Source: Streptomyces barkulensis (GTDB lineage: Bacteria; Actinomycetota; Actinomycetes; Streptomycetales; Streptomycetaceae). From it: a stretch of DNA of 64,000 nucleotides. Positions 36,045 through 46,648 of this stretch are shown here, in pieces. The first letter of the stretch is position 1; every line of letters begins with the position of its first letter. Under the pieces are notes generated by a model. That model searched no databases and was not told the DNA's origin. It was given only the letters and a program-made list of their open reading frames with translations. Both the position numbers and the translations under genes were made by a program. The stretch spans positions 1 through 64,000 of the forward strand of contig NZ_PGSG01000090.1 of NCBI RefSeq assembly GCF_002843305.1. Direction: 5' to 3'.

Positions 36045-36058
36045 TGTAGCCGTTTACA
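36045..36058. promoter_or_regulatory. Candidate Crp-family operator before the cyclase operon
   Basis: TGTA-GCCGTT-TACA is an inverted repeat with the 6-base spacer of Crp/Fnr operators (TGTGA-N6-TCACA type). It lies 82 bp upstream of the cyclase start and 12 bp past the crp-like stop. The arms are only 4 bp and match the consensus imperfectly. Confidence 0.35.
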
Positions 36059-36069
36059 CACCCCGCCCG

Positions 36070-36756
36070 TCACGTCGGCGCCGCCGAACCGCCGAGCAGC
36101 CGCAGCGGTTCCGGATCGGTGACCGTGATGACCTTCGGCCCGGTGCGCACCAGCCCCTCCTCGCGGAGCAGCCGCAGCGCCTTCGCCACCGCCTCACGGG
36201 TCGCGCCCACCGCCGCGGCGATCTCGTGCTGCGACAGCGGGAGCCGGATCACCGTCGAGCCGCTCTCGGGGCGGCCGGTACGGTCGGCGAGTTCGACGAG
36301 GCAGGCGGCGAGCCGTTCCAGGACGGTGGCCGAGGCCAGGGAACGGCGCTGGTCGTCGGCGCTGCGCAGCCGCTCGGTGAGCTGCGCCATCACGAGGCCG
36401 GTCACGAAGGGGCGGGCCGACATGAAGTGCCGGAAGCGGTCGCCCGGCACCACGAGGGCCTCCACGGTGCCCAGCGCACTCACAGTGGCGCTGCGCGGGC
36501 GTCCGTCCAGGGCGGCCATCTCGCCGACGATCTCCCCGGCCTGACGCAGCGCCAGGATGAGGCGCCCCCGCTCGGTGGCCCGCCACACCGTGCACCAGCC
36601 GGTGAGGATCAGCAGGACGAAGGTGGTCGACGAGCCCTCACCGACGAGTTCCTCCTGCGACCGGTAGACCCGCCGGTGTCCGAGAGCCAGCAGCGACTGC
36701 CGGTCGGCATGGGCCAGTCTGCTCAGGAAAACCTGATTCTCTCCGAATAACCCCAC
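36070..36756 (-). CDS. Crp/Fnr-family regulator with cNMP-binding domain
   Basis: The product has an N-terminal cyclic-nucleotide-binding beta roll. Its phosphate-binding cassette GEIVGEMAALDGRPRSATV keeps the Glu and the Arg-Ser-Ala that contact cAMP in Crp. A dimer helix follows, and then a winged HTH (LSQHEIAAAVGATREAVAKALRLLREEGLV). It should therefore bind a cyclic nucleotide and DNA. GTG 36756 is preferred, with GGGGGGA close upstream; the frame also allows GTG 36786. It is co-oriented with the cyclase cassette and 106 bp upstream, so it is probably the transcriptional reader of the cyclase product. It could alternatively be an unrelated neighbour. Confidence 0.85.
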   Translation of the reverse strand: MGLFGENQVFLSRLAHADRQSLLALGHRRVYRSQEELVGEGSSTTFVLLILTGWCTVWRATERGRLILALRQAGEIVGEMAALDGRPRSATVSALGTVEALVVPGDRFRHFMSARPFVTGLVMAQLTERLRSADDQRRSLASATVLERLAACLVELADRTGRPESGSTVIRLPLSQHEIAAAVGATREAVAKALRLLREEGLVRTGPKVITVTDPEPLRLLGGSAAPT

Positions 36757-37131
36757 GGTCCCCCCATGGTGCTCGGCAGGGCACACAGAGTAGTTCAGCG
36801 GGTGCCGTCTTTCAGCCGGGTGACCGAAGTGGCACAGGGCATCGGTGAGCGGTGTCCGGCGAACCGGCGCGGAGCCCGCGCGGCGCCCCGGTCCTCCCCC
36901 GTCCGTACCGCCCGGTGGCGGAGGAGGCGTGGAGGCCGAGGAGCGTGGACGTCCCGGCCGTCGTCAACGGCCCGCAGGGCCGTCCGAGGACGCCCGCACG
37001 GCACCCGTACGACACCTCGGGGACGGCCGGCGTCCGCCGCGGAGAGCGGCGTTCCGCGCGCACCTGTCCGAGGCCCTCGTACGCCAGTACGCTGTGCCCC
37101 CGAGCCACGGACCGTCGCGGAGGGCGCGTGG
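36757..37131. other. 375-bp divergent intergenic region
   Basis: This holds the promoters of the Crp-type gene (minus) and the SARP gene (plus). The frames inside are compositional noise. A GGAGGG site at 37119-37124 serves the SARP gene. I saw no repeat strong enough to call as an operator. Confidence 0.5.
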
Positions 37132-40020
37132 ATGGGGGATCCGACTTTCGGGGTGCTGGGGCCGCTGAGGGTGAGGGGGCGCGGTGCCGAGGTCCGCATC
37201 GGCGGCCCCAAGCCGAGGGCGGTCCTCGCCACGCTGCTGCTGCAGCCCGGGGCCTTCGTCTCGCTCGACATGCTGATCGAGGTCCTGTGGCCCGGCGGCG
37301 CCCCCAGGTCCGCCGTCGCCAACGTCCGCACCTATGTGCGCGCACTGCGCCGCGCCCTGGAGGAGGCGGGGGTCGCCACCGGCGGGCTGAGCACCCGGCC
37401 GTCGGGGTACGCGCTCGACGCCGCGCCCGGCGACATCGACATGTCGCTCTTCGAGCAGCGGCTGGAGCGGGCCCGCGCGGAGCGCGACCGCGGCGACGAC
37501 GAGGCGGCGCTGCGCCGCTACGAGTCGGCCCTCGGTCTCTGGCGCGGCAGCGTGCTGCAGGACGTGCCGTCCAGCGTGGTGTGGGATCCGGTGGTCGCCA
37601 GGGCCGAGGAGGCGCGGTCGGCCGCGGTCGGCGAGTGCCTCGAAGTGCGGCTTCGCATGGGGGAGTACGCGCCGCTGGTCGCGGAGCTGCGCTCCCGCCT
37701 CGCCGAGGACCCGTTGCGCGAGGACCTGTGGCAGATGCTGGTGCGGGCGCTGCACGGGGCGGGCCGCACCGCGCAGGCCCGTGCCGCCTACGCCGAGGCC
37801 GAGCGGATCCTGGCGGCCGAGCTCGGGGTCGAACCGGGCGCCTCCCTGCGCCGCACCGGGGAGGAGGTAAACGGCTACACCGGCCGGCGCCGGCCGGTAC
37901 CGGCCGAGCCGGTGCGCCAGCTGCCGATGGACGTACCGGACTTCACCGGCCGGTCGGAGGAGGTCGGCGCGCTGGAGCGGCTGCTGTCGGCGGCCGGCCG
38001 GCAGCCGGTCGTCGCCGTCCTGTCGGGTCCGCCGGGCTCGGGCAAGACGACCCTGGCGGTCCATGTGGCCCACCGGGTGTGCCACGCCTTCCCCGACGGC
38101 CAGCTCTTCGTGGACCTGGGCGGGATGAGCGACCGCCCGCGCGAACCGGCCGACGTCCTGGCCGAGATGCTGCGGGGGCTCGGCGTCATCGACAGCGCGG
38201 TTCCCGGTGAACCGGGCGAGCGGGCCGCGCTGCTGCGCTCGCGTATGGCGCAGCGCCGGTTCCTCGTCGTCCTCGACGACGCGGCGGGCGCCGCGCAGGT
38301 GCGCCCCCTGCTCCCGGGGACCGGCGGATCGGCGGTGCTCGTCAGCTCGCGCCGCCGGATGCCGGGGCTGCCGGCGCACCACTTCCCCATCGGCGTGATG
38401 AGACACGACGAGGCCCGCGCGCTCCTCGGCGCGATCGTGGGGGAGGACCGGCTGCGCCGGGAGGGCGCCGACGCCGACCGGGTGCTCGCCGGCTGCGGCT
38501 CGCTGCCGCTGGCCGTACGGATCGCCGGCTCCCGGCTGGCCAACCGGCCGGGCTGGAGCGTCGGCACGCTGGCCGACTTCCTCCACGACGAGCGCGGACG
38601 GCTGGACCAGCTCCAGACGGGCGAGATGGAGGTGCGGGCGAGCGCGGAGCTGAGCTACCGCCATCTGCCCGAGCAGGCGGCGGCGGCCTTCCGGGCCTTC
38701 GGGCACCTGACCGGCGACGCGGTGCCCGGCTGGCTCGTCGCGGTGGCGATGGGCCGCCCCGACGGGGCCGCGGGAGAGCTGGAGGCGCTGGCCGACGAGC
38801 ATCTGGTCGAGGTGGTGGGCACCGACCGGCTGGGGCTGCAGCGTCACCGGATGCACGACCTGCTGCGCTGCTACGCCCGGGAGCTGGCCGAGGCGGACGG
38901 AGCGGGTGTGCTCCGGCGGCGCCGGCTGCAGGTCGTCGACGCCCTGATCGCGCTCGCCCGCTGCGCGAACTCGGCGATGCCCACCCGCTTTCTGGGGGTG
39001 CTCGGGGAACCGGCCCGGCCGACCGGGCCGGCCGCCGAGGTCGCGGGCGCGGTGCGCGCCCGGGCCGTCGAGTGGTTCGAGACCGAGCGCCGGCTGCTGG
39101 TCCGGTCGGTGGAGTCCGCGCTGCGGCTGGGCGATGTCTCCCGGGCCGCCGATCTCGCCATCGAGCTGGCGGGCTTCTTCGACATGCGCGGCTACTACGG
39201 CGACTGGCTGAGAACACACCGGCTCGTACTCGACGCGATGCCGGAGCCGGCCGGCGCCCGGGCCGCGGCGCTGCTGCGCAACCTGGGCCAACTCCACCTC
39301 TACCAGGACCGGTACACGGACGCGCTGGAGTCGTTCGTCACCTCACGGGCGCTCTTCGCCCGGCTGGGGCATCCGTCGGGCGAGGCGGTCGCCGCGGTGG
39401 GGGCCGGTTCCGTGCACCGGGTGGTGGGCGATCTCGACGCCGCTCTGAAGGAGTTCACCGACGCGCTGCGCGGGTTCGGCGGCGCGGGCGACCCGCACGG
39501 CGAGGCGGTCGCGCACAACGCGATCGCCTCGGTGTGGCTGGAGCGCCGGGCCCCGGACGCCGCGGCGCCGTGGCTCGACGGCGCCCTGGAGCTGTCCCGT
39601 GCCGTCGGCGACCGGCACCGGGAGGCGCAGGTGCGCCGCCGGATCGCGGTGCTGCACGAACTGCGCGGCGAACCGCACGCCGCGCGGGCCGAACTGGAGC
39701 GGGCGCTCGGCATCTTCGACGAGCTGGCCGACACGCACTGCGCGGCCTATGTGCAGCAGAGCGTCGGGGAGCTGTGCCTGCGGCAGGGCGACGCGGGCCA
39801 GGCGTCGGCGCTGCTGGTGGACGCGCTCGCCGTGCAGCGGCAGCTCGGCGACCGCCGGGCCGAGGCGCGCGTCGCGTGTCTGCTGGGCGAACTGCACCGG
39901 GCGACCGGCCGGGAGCAGACCGCCAGACGCTATTTCCACCGTTCCCTGTCGACGTGGCGCCGGCTCCAGGTGTGCGAGCAGGCCGAACTCGTGGACGCGA
40001 AGCTGCGTTCGCCGTGCTGA
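37132..40020 (+). CDS. SARP/AfsR-type regulator: OmpR-like HTH, BTAD, NB-ARC, TPR
   Basis: The 962-aa product has a Trans_reg_C winged helix (about 5-98) and a bacterial transcriptional activation domain (about 100-245). An NB-ARC STAND ATPase (about 270-530) follows, with Walker A GPPGSGKT at 299-306 and Walker B FLVVLDDA near 380. A helical region (to about 740) and TPR repeats (about 770-950) complete it. AfsR-like proteins activate secondary metabolism and integrate signals through the ATPase and TPR parts. No biosynthetic genes lie nearby. ATG 37132 follows GGAGGG at good spacing; the open frame back to 36766 is not protein-like. It is divergent from the Crp-type gene. Confidence 0.92.
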   Translation: MGDPTFGVLGPLRVRGRGAEVRIGGPKPRAVLATLLLQPGAFVSLDMLIEVLWPGGAPRSAVANVRTYVRALRRALEEAGVATGGLSTRPSGYALDAAPGDIDMSLFEQRLERARAERDRGDDEAALRRYESALGLWRGSVLQDVPSSVVWDPVVARAEEARSAAVGECLEVRLRMGEYAPLVAELRSRLAEDPLREDLWQMLVRALHGAGRTAQARAAYAEAERILAAELGVEPGASLRRTGEEVNGYTGRRRPVPAEPVRQLPMDVPDFTGRSEEVGALERLLSAAGRQPVVAVLSGPPGSGKTTLAVHVAHRVCHAFPDGQLFVDLGGMSDRPREPADVLAEMLRGLGVIDSAVPGEPGERAALLRSRMAQRRFLVVLDDAAGAAQVRPLLPGTGGSAVLVSSRRRMPGLPAHHFPIGVMRHDEARALLGAIVGEDRLRREGADADRVLAGCGSLPLAVRIAGSRLANRPGWSVGTLADFLHDERGRLDQLQTGEMEVRASAELSYRHLPEQAAAAFRAFGHLTGDAVPGWLVAVAMGRPDGAAGELEALADEHLVEVVGTDRLGLQRHRMHDLLRCYARELAEADGAGVLRRRRLQVVDALIALARCANSAMPTRFLGVLGEPARPTGPAAEVAGAVRARAVEWFETERRLLVRSVESALRLGDVSRAADLAIELAGFFDMRGYYGDWLRTHRLVLDAMPEPAGARAAALLRNLGQLHLYQDRYTDALESFVTSRALFARLGHPSGEAVAAVGAGSVHRVVGDLDAALKEFTDALRGFGGAGDPHGEAVAHNAIASVWLERRAPDAAAPWLDGALELSRAVGDRHREAQVRRRIAVLHELRGEPHAARAELERALGIFDELADTHCAAYVQQSVGELCLRQGDAGQASALLVDALAVQRQLGDRRAEARVACLLGELHRATGREQTARRYFHRSLSTWRRLQVCEQAELVDAKLRSPC

Positions 40021-40026
40021 CGTGTT

Positions 40027-40070
40027 CGCGGGGCGTGCCGCCTCCGGCGCCGGAGGCGGCACGCCCCGCG
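40027..40070. terminator. 44-nt perfect palindrome, bidirectional terminator
   Basis: A 22-bp perfect inverted repeat centred at 40048/40049 lies between convergent genes. Confidence 0.85.
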
Positions 40071-40125
40071 GGGGCGGACGTCAGGTGCGGCGGACCCGGC
40101 CGCCCGTCACGGCGCGGGCGTCACC

Positions 40126-40704
40126 TCAGCACCTGTTGGTGCTCTTCTGGTAGCGCGTCGTGTAGTCGGGGTAGCTGACCCCCTGCACGACCGCGGTGAC
40201 GACCGACCCGTTGTAGATCTGCTCGTAGTGCAGGTGGGGGGAGAGGTTGTACTTGGCGGACGACTTGCCGACCCGGCCGATCCGCTGGCCGGCCGTGACC
40301 TTGTCGCCCTTGCTGACCCCCCGGCTGTACAGGTGCGCGTAGCGCGTCCGCCAGCCGTTCCCGTGGCCGATCACGATGGTGTGGCCGTAGCCGGTGGTGG
40401 TGGAGTAGTGGGAGGAGAGGACGGTGCCGCCGGCGCTGGCGAACACCCGGCGCTTGAAGTCGTCCGGGTTGCCGTTCGCGTCGTAGTGGTTCCAGTCGAT
40501 GGAGCGGGCCGGGCTGTGTCCGTTCCAGTTGCTGCCGCGCCAGACCTGGCCGCAGAGGAACGGCATCTTGAAGTTGGGCCGGGCCAGGGCCTGCACGGCG
40601 TCCGGTGAGCTCTCCTGCGGTGTCGCGACGGCGTTGGGGGCCGTGGCCGCGAGGGCGGCGACCGCGCTCGCGGCCGCGAGTATCCGACGGGAACGTCTCT
40701 GCAT
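40126..40704 (-). CDS. Secreted M23 family metallopeptidase
   Basis: The 192-aa product has a signal peptide (RRSRRILAAASAVAALAATAPNAVA, residues 2-27). The LytM/M23 fold includes ARSIDWNHYD, GYGHTIVIGHGNGWRTRYAHL and the catalytic/zinc motif HLHYEQ. The first zinc site HxxxD is altered to H-x6-D (HSPARSID), as in LasA-type members. It cleaves peptidoglycan cross-bridges or related peptides outside the cell. ATG 40704 follows AAGGGGAAG; the longer frame to 40944 has no site. Two Cys (FLCGQ and the last residue) could form a disulfide. Confidence 0.9.
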   Translation of the reverse strand: MQRRSRRILAAASAVAALAATAPNAVATPQESSPDAVQALARPNFKMPFLCGQVWRGSNWNGHSPARSIDWNHYDANGNPDDFKRRVFASAGGTVLSSHYSTTTGYGHTIVIGHGNGWRTRYAHLYSRGVSKGDKVTAGQRIGRVGKSSAKYNLSPHLHYEQIYNGSVVTAVVQGVSYPDYTTRYQKSTNRC

Positions 40705-41023
40705 GGGCTTCCCCTTGTGGTCGGTGACGGGGCGATTGAAGGGGGCGCTCATACAAAGCGGATACAACCGCCGGGCCCCGTCCGGCGGCCGGGCGGACCG
40801 GCGCGGCGGCACCGGTTCCGGAAGCCGGCGTCCCGTGGCCGGAAGTGTGTTGACGGCATGTGACATGTACGTGTCTTCGTGCACGCACCCTTGTGTCTTT
40901 CCTATGGATCGGCGAATCTTTCGAGCGGCGAACCGTTCGGGCACCGCGCACCTCCCGGTGCCTGGTTTGTCATGCTCATGCGCAATCCCTCAGTAGCGCA
41001 CCCCACAGGAGGAGGACCCCCAC
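40705..41023. other. 319-bp divergent region between M23 and S8 protease genes
   Basis: There is no gene. It contains a short inverted repeat CATGTGACATG (40857-40867) next to TTGACG (40850-40855), which may be a -35. AGGAGGAGG at 41008-41016 is the strong ribosome-binding site of the S8 gene. Confidence 0.4.
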
Positions 41024-42622
<1,599 letters not shown>

Positions 42623-42717
42623 GCCCCGCGGTTCCCACTTCGCGGTCCGGCCTCCGGACCGGCGTCCGGAGCGATCTTCGGACCGGCCTTCGGCGGCTCT
42701 GACCGCTTCGCACCGCC

Positions 42718-42748
42718 CCGGCCCCCACGGCTCTGCCGTGGGGGCCGG
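42718..42748 (+). terminator. S8 protease terminator
   Basis: A perfect 13-bp stem (42718-42730 with 42736-42748) has a CTCTG loop and ends in TT. Confidence 0.85.
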
Positions 42749-42872
42749 TTCCGTGCTTGAAACCTGCCCTGAGCAGCACTTCATCACATCGGGTGAAACC
42801 CTGGCCGATTATTGCGGCGTACAACCTTCCGTTGCCAAGCTGTTGCACACCGTCAAGCCGTTGGGAGGACAT

Positions 42873-43625
42873 GTGCCTTTCGGTGAGCAGCCCGCATATC
42901 TGCGTGTGGCCGGGGATCTCCGCCGGAAGATCGCCGACGGCACGCTTCCGCCGCGCACCCGGCTGCCGTCGCAGGCCCGCATCCGCGCGGAGTACGGCGT
43001 CTCGGACACCGTCGCGCTGGAGGCCCGCAAGGTGCTGATGGCCGAGGGGCTGGTCGAGGGCCGCTCCGGGTCGGGGACGTACGTGCGCGAGCGGCCCGTG
43101 CCGCGCAGGGTGATCCGCACCGGCTACCGGCCGGCCGGCGAGGTCGGTCCGTTCCGTCAGGAGCAGGCAGACGAACGGGTGTCGGGCACCTGGGAGTCGC
43201 ACAGCGAGCAGGAGGAGGCGGGCCCGGCGGTCGCCGAGCGGCTGCGGATCAAGGAGGGGGAGCGGGTGATGCGCACCCGCTACCTGTTCCGTGTCGGCGG
43301 GGAGCCCTCGATGCTCTCCACCTCCTGGGAGCCGCTGGCCGTCACCGGGCGCACCCCCGTGATGCTGCCGGAGGAGGGACCGCTCGGGGGGCGGGGGGTG
43401 GTGGAGCGGATGGCGGCCATCGACATCGTCGTGGACAACGTGGTGGAGGAGGTCGGGGCCCGTCCCGGGCTGGCGGAGGAGATGCTGGCGCTGGGCGGGG
43501 TGCCGGGGCACACCGTGCTGGTGATCGAGCGGACGTACCGCGCCGGCGGGCGTCCGGTGGAGACCGCGGACGTGATCGTGCCCGCGGACCGCCACCGCGC
43601 GGTGTACCACCTCCCGGTGCGCTGA
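42873..43625 (+). CDS. GntR (HutC subfamily) transcriptional regulator
   Basis: The 250-aa product has a GntR winged helix (AYLRVAGDLRRKIADGTLPP, LPSQARIRAEYGVSDTVALEARKVLMAEGLVE). A UTRA ligand domain (about 100-245) includes ERVMRTRYLFRVGGEPSMLSTSWEP and VLVIERTYRAGGRPVETADVI. Such regulators sense sugars or metabolites. GTG 42873 is closely preceded by GGGAGG; TTG 42861 is an alternative. The adjacent ATG 42871 is out of frame. No obvious target gene is adjacent. Confidence 0.9.
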   Translation: MPFGEQPAYLRVAGDLRRKIADGTLPPRTRLPSQARIRAEYGVSDTVALEARKVLMAEGLVEGRSGSGTYVRERPVPRRVIRTGYRPAGEVGPFRQEQADERVSGTWESHSEQEEAGPAVAERLRIKEGERVMRTRYLFRVGGEPSMLSTSWEPLAVTGRTPVMLPEEGPLGGRGVVERMAAIDIVVDNVVEEVGARPGLAEEMLALGGVPGHTVLVIERTYRAGGRPVETADVIVPADRHRAVYHLPVR

Positions 43626-43804
43626 ACCACTCCCGTGCGCCCCTCCGGACGCCGCCGCCAGTCGCACACATGGCCGAAATCATGCCGCATTGTGCCAACG
43701 CGAATGCGCTGAGTGAAGTCCGGGCGTAGGCTCGGGCATATGCAGACCGGTGGATCGTTGGGGGAAGTCGCACGGCGCGGGGCGCCGGGCGGGAGGGGCG
43801 CACG

Positions 43805-44041
43805 ATGAGTGAGAGCAGGACCGTGCTCCCCTGGATGGTCATACGGCAGGATCCGAACGGCAACCGCTACCGCGTCGGCCGTTACGCCACCCGGGCCGAG
43901 GCCCAGAGCATGGCCGAGCGGCTGGGCGGGGGCCGGGCGGACGGCGCCGGGGCGGAAGGGGCGGAAGCGGCGGACGGAAGGGCACAGGAGCGGCGCTACC
44001 TGGTCGAGCGCCTGCGCCGTGGAGGCGGTGATCACGCCTGA
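43805..44041 (+). CDS. Small SPOR-like domain protein
   Basis: The 78-aa product begins with a compact motif VLPWMVIRQDPNGNRYRVGRYATRAEAQSMAERL. It matches the small SPOR-like proteins common in streptomycetes, in which Tyr/Val pairs and the ATRAEAQ helix build the fold. An Ala/Gly-rich linker and a second short strand segment (RRYLVERLRRGG) follow. It has no signal peptide or TM. Function is unknown. It lies 73 bp before the PAS-SpoIIE gene. Confidence 0.75.
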   Translation: MSESRTVLPWMVIRQDPNGNRYRVGRYATRAEAQSMAERLGGGRADGAGAEGAEAADGRAQERRYLVERLRRGGGDHA

Positions 44042-44113
44042 CCCATTGCACAATCGGGTATACGGACAAACAGTCCCAAAGGCCCGGGTGCGCGCCCGGG
44101 CGAGAGCCCGAGC

Positions 44114-46648
44114 GTGGACGAGGACGGCGTGAACGACCCACCCAAGGCATTCCACGGCGCGGTCGAGGGCGTGACCACCTCGCTGCTCGACACCCTGCGC
44201 GTCGGTGTCGTCATGTTCGACACCGACGGCTACATCATGCTGTGGAGCCCCACGGTCGAGGAGATCCTCGGATGGCCCGCCCAGGCCATGGTCGGCCACT
44301 ACTACGGCGGCTACCTCACCGAGGCCCCCGTCGAGGCGGCCTCGGGAACCCCCGTCCCGCACGGCGAGATCTACCGGGCGCTCCGGGAGAACGGGTACTG
44401 GCGCGGCAGCATGCGCGTGCGCCATCGCGACGGCTACACCGTGGAGGTCGAGGGCCGCGCCTCCCTGCTCACACCCCCCGACTGCAAACCGTTCGTTCTG
44501 GCCAACATCGTCGAGACCTCCCGGCTGCGCGCCGTCGAACAGGACCTCGCCGCGCTCGACGCCCTCTTCGCCACATCCCCGCTCGGCATCGCCGTCTTCG
44601 ACACCGAGCGCCGCTACGTCCGCGCCAACGAGGCACTCGCCCGGCTCAACGGGAGGCCGGTCCACGAGACCCTCGGCAGGACCGTCCACGAGGTCCTGCC
44701 GCAGAACATGGCCGACACCCTCGCCCATATCCAGTCCCTCGTGCTGGAGACCGGCCGCCCCGTGGTGGACACCGTCCTGGCCGCACCCGACGGGCACGGC
44801 TGGCGCTCGGTGTCGTACGGCCGGCTCACCAGCCCCGACGGACGCGTCCTCGGCGTCAGCTCCACGGTGATGGACGTCACCGAGCGGCGCGACGCGATGG
44901 AGAAGATCGAGCGCGCCCGGCAGCGGCTGAAACTCCTGGACGACGTCGGCGTGGCCCTCGGCGACCTGCTCGACGTCCCCAGAATCGCCAGGACGCTCGC
45001 CGGCGCCCTCGTCCCGCGCTTCGCCGACTACTCGAGCGTGATGCTCTACGGCGCCGTCGCCCACGGCGGCGAACTGCCCCGCGCCGCCCGGCCGTCCGGC
45101 GCCCCGCTGCTCCAGCTCGGCGCCGCGGCCAAGGACCGCGGCCCGGTCGTGGAACGGATGCTGAGGGTCGGCCAGGACATCGCCCTGGAGAGGGGGTCGA
45201 TCTTCGAGAGCGTGCTCACCTCCGCCGCCCCCCATCTGGTGATGTCCCGAGAGGAACTGGTCTCCGCCTCCTACCCGGGCGACCCCAAGGTCCAGGCCGC
45301 CCTCGACCTGGACATCCACTCCCTGATGGTCGTCCCGCTGCGCGCCCGGGGCACCGTTCTGGGACTGCTGCTGCTCAACCGGGCCGAGGGCCGCGCCGCC
45401 TTCGACCGCGACGACCTCGCGCTCGCCATGGAACTGGCCGGGCGCGCCGGCATCAGCCTGGACAACGCCCGCCTCTACGCCCGCGAGCGCGAGAGCGCCC
45501 TGATGCTCCAGCGCAGCCTGATGCCCCAGCAGGTGCCCTCGCCGCCCGGAGTGCAGATCGCCTACCGCTACGTCCCCGGGGGCAGCCACGCCGAGGCCGA
45601 GGCCGAGGCGGGCGGCGACTGGTTCGACGTGATCCCCCTGGCGGGCGGCCGGGTCGCCCTCGTCGTCGGCGACGTGATGGGCCACGGGCTGCGCGCCGCG
45701 GCCACCATGGGGCAGCTGCGCACGGCGGTGCGCACCCTGGCCGCCCTCGACCTGCCGCCCGACGAACTGCTGCGCCGCGTCAACGACCTGGCCGACGACC
45801 TCGCACAGGGCCCCGACGAGCCCCTGATGGCCACCTGCGTCTACGCCGTCTACGACCCCTCCACCCGCCAGTGCGTCCTGGCCACCGCCGGGCACGTGCC
45901 GCCGCTGCTGCTGACCGGCCGGGGCGACGGCTGGGAGGTCACCCAGATCGAGGCGCCCTCGGGCGCCCCGCTGGGCGTCGGCGGGGTGGAGTTCGAGTCC
46001 CTGACCCTGGAGGTGGAGGACGGGTCGGTCCTCGTGCTCTACACCGACGGACTGATCGAGCACCGCGGCGAGGACATCACCGAGGGGCTGGACCGCCTGA
46101 TGTCCCTGCTCGGCGGCCTGCCCGCCCAGCCGTTCCTGGAGGACGTCTGCGACCGGGTGCTCGGCGACCTGGACCCGGGCACCGCGTCCTCCGCCTCCGC
46201 CTCCGCCGGGCCCGCCGGCCCGGCGGGCTCGGTGGATGACGTGGCGCTGCTGCTGGCCCGGCTCGGCGGCCTGCCCGAGGACAGCGCCGCCTCCTGGACC
46301 TTCCCCGCCGAGACCTACGCCGTGCGCCGGGCCCGTGACGCCGTCCGCGGCGTCCTGCGCGGCTGGGGACTGGAGCCGCTGACCGACGACACCGTGCTGC
46401 TCGTCAGCGAACTGGTCACCAACTCCATGCGCCACGCCCACGGGCCCATCGGCGTACGGATGGTGCGCGGTGCCTCCCTGCTGGTGGAGGTCTCCGACCC
46501 GCTGCCCGTCCCGCCCCGCGAACGCAACGCCGCCGTGGACGACGAGGGCGGGCGCGGCATCCAGCTCGTCGCCCGAGGGGCGCGCCGCTGGGGAACCCGC
46601 CACGGCCCGATCGGCAAGACCGTGTGGTTCGAACTGAGCCTGCCGTGA
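44114..46648 (+). CDS. PAS-PAS-GAF-SpoIIE-HATPase regulatory protein
   Basis: The 844-aa product has two PAS domains (about 20-140, VMFDTDGYIMLWSPTVEEILGW, and about 145-265) and a GAF domain (about 275-460). The SpoIIE/PP2C phosphatase spans about 480-700 (GGDWFDVIPL, VVGDVMGHGL, ATCVYAVYDP, LYTDGLIEHRGED). An RsbW-like HATPase forms the C-terminus (about 720-844, LLVSELVTNSMRHA, DEGGRGIQLV). This is the Streptomyces partner-switching architecture: environmental sensing, phosphatase action on anti-anti-sigma factors and kinase-like binding. GTG 44129 is a plausible alternative start. Confidence 0.92.
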   Translation: MDEDGVNDPPKAFHGAVEGVTTSLLDTLRVGVVMFDTDGYIMLWSPTVEEILGWPAQAMVGHYYGGYLTEAPVEAASGTPVPHGEIYRALRENGYWRGSMRVRHRDGYTVEVEGRASLLTPPDCKPFVLANIVETSRLRAVEQDLAALDALFATSPLGIAVFDTERRYVRANEALARLNGRPVHETLGRTVHEVLPQNMADTLAHIQSLVLETGRPVVDTVLAAPDGHGWRSVSYGRLTSPDGRVLGVSSTVMDVTERRDAMEKIERARQRLKLLDDVGVALGDLLDVPRIARTLAGALVPRFADYSSVMLYGAVAHGGELPRAARPSGAPLLQLGAAAKDRGPVVERMLRVGQDIALERGSIFESVLTSAAPHLVMSREELVSASYPGDPKVQAALDLDIHSLMVVPLRARGTVLGLLLLNRAEGRAAFDRDDLALAMELAGRAGISLDNARLYARERESALMLQRSLMPQQVPSPPGVQIAYRYVPGGSHAEAEAEAGGDWFDVIPLAGGRVALVVGDVMGHGLRAAATMGQLRTAVRTLAALDLPPDELLRRVNDLADDLAQGPDEPLMATCVYAVYDPSTRQCVLATAGHVPPLLLTGRGDGWEVTQIEAPSGAPLGVGGVEFESLTLEVEDGSVLVLYTDGLIEHRGEDITEGLDRLMSLLGGLPAQPFLEDVCDRVLGDLDPGTASSASASAGPAGPAGSVDDVALLLARLGGLPEDSAASWTFPAETYAVRRARDAVRGVLRGWGLEPLTDDTVLLVSELVTNSMRHAHGPIGVRMVRGASLLVEVSDPLPVPPRERNAAVDDEGGRGIQLVARGARRWGTRHGPIGKTVWFELSLP

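Noticed and set aside
36766..37131. Longer start for the SARP gene
   Set aside because: The extension is Arg/Thr/Ser-rich and crosses the divergent promoter region; GGAGGG sits at ATG 37132.
36070..40020. Antibiotic biosynthetic cluster around the SARP gene
   Set aside because: No synthase, tailoring or resistance genes are near; neighbours are proteases and the cyclase cassette.
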